Origin: Amycolatopsis thermoflava N1165
GTDB taxonomy: Bacteria > Actinomycetota > Actinomycetes > Mycobacteriales > Pseudonocardiaceae
Length of the DNA: 64,000 bases
Assembly (NCBI RefSeq): GCF_000473265.1
Contig: NZ_KI421511.1
Span: forward strand, 1,849,731-1,913,730
Reading direction: 5' to 3'
Both the position numbers and the translations under genes were made by a program. The notes below the pieces were generated by a model. It did not search any database. It had not been told where the DNA came from and was given only the letters and a program-made list of their open reading frames with translations. Shown piece by piece: positions 60,026 to 64,000 of this stretch; position 1 is the first letter of the stretch; each line of letters starts with the position of its first letter.

Positions 60026-60276
60026 CCAGTCGCCCTACTCTCACCGCCACGCCACAAGCGTTACGACCGCCGTCGCTCCGCGCCGGGGTTCAGAGCACGA
60101 CCGTGCTCCTGTTCGCCTGCAAAGGCCCCCCGGATCGACGTCGCCAACACCTGACCCAGAACTCCGACCGTGCTGGCTATGACCGGGCGATCCGGCGCCC
60201 CTGGAGCCATGTCCTCACCAGGAGGTCATGGAGAAGTCGGAGTCACGGTGCCGCGCCGCATGGCCACTGGGGCTGA
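60022..60276 (+). CDS. Possible small ORF after the methyltransferase gene
   Basis: An 84-residue frame starting MTSRPTLTATPQALRPPSLRAG whose ATG overlaps the methyltransferase stop as ATGA. The second half is rich in Arg, Ser and Trp and less convincing. Coupling supports it, composition does not; it may be only a read-through of intergenic DNA. Confidence 0.3.
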   Translation: MTSRPTLTATPQALRPPSLRAGVQSTTVLLFACKGPPDRRRQHLTQNSDRAGYDRAIRRPWSHVLTRRSWRSRSHGAAPHGHWG

Positions 60277-60332
60277 CCCTCGCGTTGGTGATCTATCCTT
60301 TCCACGGGGAGACCAAACCAATAAGGACCGAC
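60277..60332. promoter_or_regulatory. Promoter candidate before the 60333 gene
   Basis: CGCGTTGGTGATCTATCCTTTCC and following bases give a loose -35/-10-like pair (TTGGTG, then TATCCT), 38-45 bases before GTG 60333, followed by an AAGGA six bases before the start. It supports separate transcription of this gene. Confidence 0.35.
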
Positions 60333-62489
60333 GTGGGCTCGACGAAGAAGCGACCTTCAACGCGGAAGAGGCCTCAGACCAGGGTCGCAGATCCGGAACC
60401 GTACCTGGGTTCGACAGCCATCGAATTCAGTCGCGTTGACGCCCGTGGGGTGCGCACCGCGCGGCGGCCACACGGTGAAACCCTCGCCAGGTTCCAGCAA
60501 GCCGCGCTCAGACAAGCCGCCGAGGCAGAGCGGCGGCTCCTCGCCCTGGTCGACAGAATACGTGCCGTCGCGGATGGCGGAGATGCTCTGCGCCTGTACA
60601 GCAGCGTCACGCTCCTCCAGCGGATGAGACGCACCATGCCCGGCCACCTCGGCTTCGGGGCCGACGCGATGGCGGAGTTCTTCGGCGGGTTGGTAACGGC
60701 GATGCCTGTCGAGCAGGTCCTCGCACGGCATGGCGCAGAGCCCGATCTCCAGTCACTCTGGACGCTGGACGCCCTGCTTCGCGAGTACGCCATCGCGCAG
60801 ATGCGGATTGGCGAAGGCAAACTCGTGCAGGAGGGGGCCAGCAACCAGCTTGACCGTGCCCGGCATCTACTCGAGTTTGAAAACCAGTTCGACCGGATGC
60901 TGGGATACCCGGCCCAGCTCCGAGTGATCTACACCTCCATCACCGACCGCCTCTCCGATCGGTCACAAAGCGCACTCGGCTTCGCGTTGAAAGACGCGCT
61001 CATAGTCGCCGACGCCTACGGGGAAGTCCTCGTCGAGCGTGAGCTCGCTGTCGCGGAACGCCTTCAGCCGCTCCTCGACCAGATTCCGCGGAAGGCGCCA
61101 CAAGATGACCTTGTAGAGCACCTCGGACGTCACCTGGCCGGCATGGCCACCTTCGCGTCAGCACCGGTCGAGGACCTCGTCGAGCTACTGACCGAACGCA
61201 CGGGAATCCCTCGTGGCCAACTCTCCCGACTACTCGGCGCCATGACGACGCAGCTGGGTAGCCAGCCAACCTTCACCAGCCTGTTCGAGACCAACGTCCT
61301 GCGCCGCCGACCGATCATCGGACTACCGGACGGGCGGAAGCTCTGGGCCTCACCTGGCGATTTCATGCACCTCGCACTCGACTGGGCGGCCGACGTCTGC
61401 AGCCAGAATCTCGCGCTGCTCCGTGCCTTCGACAAACGGCGGCAGGACGCGTGCGAAGAGCTCGCGCATCAAGCACTCCTCGAAGTATTCGGCGCCGAGC
61501 ACGTCCATCGCAGTGCTACGTACCCAGCTGACGGGCAGCGGCCGGACGTCGACGTCCTGGTGGCCACTCCTGGTGGCTCTATCGTCGTGGAGGCAAAAGC
61601 CGGGCGATTCACCGATCCAGCCCGGCGGGGCGCACCCGAGCGGGTCAGGAAGAAGTCGCGAGAATTCATAGATAAGGCCCTCGACCAGAACGCGCGGACA
61701 ATCCGCCACCTTCAGCAGGGTGCGGAAGACCTCCGCGACAAGGACAAGCGTCCGCTGACTATCCCGAACGCGCCGCACATCACCTCGGTGATCGTCATGC
61801 TGGACCGCGTGGACCCCTTCGCCACCCACCTGCCAGACGGGGGCAAGCGGGGAGACATCCCTGCCGACGGCACCTGGTTGGTGAACCTCGCCGACCTCTT
61901 GATGGTTGCCGACATTCTGCGTCACCCCGCCGAGTTCTACGCGTACGCGGAACTGCGGGCTCGGATCAACAAGCTGGGCGGCCCGACGATCCTCGTCGAA
62001 ACAGAAGCGCTCGGACTCTGGTGTGAAAAACGTATCCAAGCTGTCCGCCCCGGCGAGGGCGAGGTGATGACCCTGAGCACCACCTCGCAGCTCATGAACG
62101 ACTACTACACCCGGGACAGCGATGACCCTGACCAACCTTCGTCAAGGCCGACCAGTGGCGTTCCAGCCGAAGTACTGGAGGCGCTGACCAACGTAATGGA
62201 ACAACGACCCGGTCATTGGCACTCTCTCACCGTCGAGGCGTTGTCCGTACCCCCGACTCGGTGGTCGCCATTGGTAAAGGCACTCAAGACCGCACGAGCG
62301 GAGAGACAGTCCCGAAAGGGACGCAAGCACGTCCGGCGGGCATCGACAGGTCTTCGCCTAACAGACAACCTCACCGTATGCATTGTCGACGACAACAATG
62401 CTCGCGCTCTAGGAGAGGAACGCCCTGACCTCCTGGCCATCTCCGTATCGCCTCCAGACGGCCTTCGCCACCCGCAAGACGGTGCGTGA
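60333..62489 (+). CDS. Large protein with PD-(D/E)XK-type nuclease domain
   Basis: A 718-residue protein from GTG 60333 (AAGGA upstream). N-terminal helical part: ETLARFQQAALRQAAEAERRLLALVDRIRA... The middle has LGAMTTQLGSQPTFTSLFETNVLRRRPIIGL, and at about 440 to 475 HRSATYPADGQRPDVDVLVATPGGSIVVEAKAGRF, the PD-x-D-x-V...VEAKAG core of a restriction-type nuclease. Another region is LNVADLLMVADILRHPAEFYAYAELRARI. The gene follows the methyltransferase pair, so restriction-modification or defence is plausible. I do not know its family by name. Confidence 0.7.
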   Translation: MGSTKKRPSTRKRPQTRVADPEPYLGSTAIEFSRVDARGVRTARRPHGETLARFQQAALRQAAEAERRLLALVDRIRAVADGGDALRLYSSVTLLQRMRRTMPGHLGFGADAMAEFFGGLVTAMPVEQVLARHGAEPDLQSLWTLDALLREYAIAQMRIGEGKLVQEGASNQLDRARHLLEFENQFDRMLGYPAQLRVIYTSITDRLSDRSQSALGFALKDALIVADAYGEVLVERELAVAERLQPLLDQIPRKAPQDDLVEHLGRHLAGMATFASAPVEDLVELLTERTGIPRGQLSRLLGAMTTQLGSQPTFTSLFETNVLRRRPIIGLPDGRKLWASPGDFMHLALDWAADVCSQNLALLRAFDKRRQDACEELAHQALLEVFGAEHVHRSATYPADGQRPDVDVLVATPGGSIVVEAKAGRFTDPARRGAPERVRKKSREFIDKALDQNARTIRHLQQGAEDLRDKDKRPLTIPNAPHITSVIVMLDRVDPFATHLPDGGKRGDIPADGTWLVNLADLLMVADILRHPAEFYAYAELRARINKLGGPTILVETEALGLWCEKRIQAVRPGEGEVMTLSTTSQLMNDYYTRDSDDPDQPSSRPTSGVPAEVLEALTNVMEQRPGHWHSLTVEALSVPPTRWSPLVKALKTARAERQSRKGRKHVRRASTGLRLTDNLTVCIVDDNNARALGEERPDLLAISVSPPDGLRHPQDGA

Positions 62490-62621
62490 GGAGTGGGACG
62501 CAGACTTGCTTGCGGTACGGGAGTTGTGGCAACACCGCTGCGCACGTCGCGCCAAATTTCACGCACGATCCTGGACAAAACGCCTGCGTCTCACTTGGAA
62601 TACTTGACGAAGTTGCGCCTA
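62490..62621. other. Gap before the insertion sequence
   Basis: About 130 bases with no gene, joining the nuclease gene to the IS left end. Nothing notable is seen. Confidence 0.3.
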
Positions 62622-63290
62622 GGGCGTGTCCTGTAGGGGTTGTGACCTGCGGTAGTTGATCATGACCGCGTGGTGGGTCGTGGTGAACTGACCGAGAAGA
62701 CCTGGGCCCGGATCGAATCCCTGCTACCGCCGGTCGCGGAAGGGGGATGCGCCACCGGATGGATCGACGCCCTCGCCGTCGACGGGGGAAGCCCTCGGCC
62801 GCTCCCGAGGTGGACTGACCAGCAAGATCCACCTCGCGGTGGACGGGCGCGGTCTGCCCATGTCGATCGTCCTCACCGCCGGGCAGGCCGGGGACAACCC
62901 GCACCTGCTGCGGCTGCTGGACCAGATCAACGTCGGCCGGGACGGACCGGGCCGGCCCCGCACCCACCCGGACCGAGTGATCGCCGACAAGGCCTACTCG
63001 CATCCCTCCACCCGGGCCGCGCTGCGCCAGCGGCGGATCCCGTTCACCTGCCCCGAACGCCGCGACCAGGTCCAGCATCGCCGCGCCAAGGGCGCGGCCG
63101 GTGGCCGCCCACCCGCGTTCGACCAGGCCATCTATGCCAAGCGGAACGTCGTCGAGCGCTGCTTCAACCGGCTCAAGCAGTTTCGGGACCTGGCCACCCG
63201 CTACGCCAAACGCGCCGCCTACTACCGCGCCGAGATCATCATCGCCTCGATCGTGTTGTGGCTGCGTACAGACCTACAGGACACGGCCTA
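62622..63290. mobile_element. IS5-type insertion sequence, internally deleted
   Basis: Left end GGGCGTGTCCTGTAGGG at about 62622 and right end with CTACAGGACACGGCC (63274-63288) are inverted repeats, GG(G/C)CGTGTCCTGTAGG. CTA flanks both ends and may be the target duplication. Between them is a shortened transposase gene. An intact element of this group is roughly 400 bases longer, so it has lost its middle. Confidence 0.75.
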
Positions 63291-63291
63291 A
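62670..63291 (+). pseudogene. IS5-family DDE transposase remnant
   Basis: The N-terminus is in one frame (VVGRGELTEKTWARIESLLPPV from GTG 62670). It then breaks off. The C-terminal part in another frame, GEALGRSRGGLTSKIHLAVDGRGLPM to WLRTDLQDTA, includes the DDE region (VIADKAYS, ERCFNRLKQFRDLATRYAKRAAYYRA). Roughly 110 residues between are missing and the frame changes, so it cannot be functional. Confidence 0.85.
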
Positions 63292-63790
63292 GCCGGTAAG
63301 CCGGACCGCGGAGGCTGTCCTTTCCATCAGCGACAGGTCAAGCGGTCGTCTCGACACAACCAACAGACTCGCCGCGCTCCCACACATACGGCTCGAACGA
63401 GCTGGACAAGGCACTGAAAATTACGCCGCAGTTCGTCATCGCGCCGCCGACAGCCCCACCGGTCGGCCAGGACGGTCATCGCGGCACGGTCGGGTGCCAA
63501 GCGCGGAGACAATCGAGCTTCTTGGTTCGCGGGGCGGTCACCGTGCCTGTACGCCACCTCCGCCTGCGGGGTGCTTCGCCTGGTCTGATGGCCACGGTGA
63601 CGGTCAGCGCACTTCCCATGAGTGCGATGCCGCGCGGCCCGTTCCCGGTCTCGTCCTCGCCGATGCTGCCTGGCAGCTGAACTCCGCAGCGCAGGTCCGC
63701 ATTCGCCGCTTCGTGGCCGGCACGTGTCTGTGAGACGGATCGCAGATACTACTATGTCCAACAGTTTGATGCCCTACTAATCTTCGAGGC
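63291..63790. other. 500-bp region between the IS and the final gene
   Basis: No gene I can support. Open frames on both strands are Arg/Ser/Pro-rich. A terminal part (63640-63735) reads PVPGLVLADAAWQLNSAAQVRIRRFVAGTCL in one frame, which could be a fragment, but I do not recognise it. The right end of the integrated element may lie here, but no copy of the tRNA 3' end was found. Around 63750-63785 the DNA is AT-richer and should hold the promoter of the next gene. Confidence 0.4.
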
Positions 63791-64000
63791 ATGGACATCT
63801 CGAAGGTGGGCGTGGTCGGCGGTGGCCTGATGGGGTCGGGCATCGCCGAGGTGTGTGCGCGGGCTGGACTCGACGTGGTCGTCGCGGAGGTCGGTGAAGC
63901 GGCTCTGGCCGCGGCGCGGGAGCGCATCGGCAAGTCGCTGGACCGCGCGGTGCGAGCCGGGAAGCTGTCGGCGGCCGACGGTGCCTCGGCGAGTGCTCGC
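63791..64000 (+). CDS. 3-hydroxybutyryl/3-hydroxyacyl-CoA dehydrogenase, N-terminal part
   Basis: The first 70 residues of a PaaH/FadB2-type NAD-dependent dehydrogenase that oxidises 3-hydroxyacyl-CoA. The nucleotide-binding motif is VGVVGGGLMGSGIAEVCARAGLDVVVAEV near the start, with helix ALAAARERIGKSLDRAVRAGKL after it. The gene runs off the window. It looks like ordinary chromosomal metabolism, so the integrated element should end before it. ATG 63791 is chosen by family homology; GAGG lies close upstream. Confidence 0.88.
   Translation, partial: MDISKVGVVGGGLMGSGIAEVCARAGLDVVVAEVGEAALAAARERIGKSLDRAVRAGKLSAADGASASAR

Noticed and set aside
61121-62030. Short CTCGGAC matches as possible right attachment site
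   Set aside because: Seven-base matches inside the 60333 coding sequence are expected by chance and are not followed by tRNA-like sequence.
63327-63761. Minus-strand frame after the IS element
   Set aside because: Arg-rich, no motif and no ribosome site; no evidence of a gene.

Overview
The window is high-GC actinomycete DNA, almost certainly from an Amycolatopsis (Pseudonocardiaceae). The strongest anchor is the cytochrome P450/reductase pair at 415-2644: it carries the length, order and active-site residues of the guaiacol O-demethylase GcoA/GcoB known from Amycolatopsis. The last 210 bases begin a 3-hydroxyacyl-CoA dehydrogenase and look like ordinary chromosome again.

Layout. (1) 1-9131, chromosomal: a DUF1905 gene, gcoBA with a divergent AraC regulator, a roadblock/LC7 group whose first gene is frameshifted, a methyltransferase, a coupled pair ending in an MSMEG_6728-type protein, an EamA exporter, a YkvA-like protein and tRNA-Leu(GAG). 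(2) From 9131 to somewhere before 63791: a large integrated element. At its left end a large serine recombinase gene runs antisense through the tRNA, preceded by two tiny translationally coupled ORFs. (3) 11.8-24.7 kb, cargo: a three-component ABC (ABC-3C) conflict operon, an ECF sigma/XRE/ImmA-type protease operon, decayed MDR and SDR genes, small regulators, and a kinase-fold/HD-hydrolase cluster around an XRE regulator. (4) 24.8-36.8 kb: a complete Tad/Flp-type pilus locus ending in a LysM-BTAD membrane protein. (5) 37.4-43.6 kb: an AT-richer leader, then a MoxR-type AAA ATPase, a zincin-VWA protein, a papain-like/Cys-cluster protein and a regulator sharing a winged helix with the AAA protein. 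(6) 43.6-45.9 kb: an AbiJ-like nuclease and an HNH endonuclease. (7) 46-57.4 kb, minus strand: a type IV secretion/conjugation operon (sigma-like protein, VirB2-, VirB6-, VirB3/PrgI- and VirB4-like proteins, coupling ATPase with an apparent frameshift, replication-relaxation protein, VirB1-like lytic enzyme). (8) 57.5-62.5 kb: operator-rich region, a methyltransferase pair and a large PD-(D/E)XK-type protein. (9) 62.6-63.3 kb: an internally deleted IS5-type element.

Reading: this is an integrative and conjugative element with both a T4SS-like channel and its own Tad pilus, loaded with conflict and regulatory modules. No classical relaxase was recognised and the right attachment site was not located, so the right boundary is open. 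All functions are inferred from sequence patterns read by eye; no database search was run.
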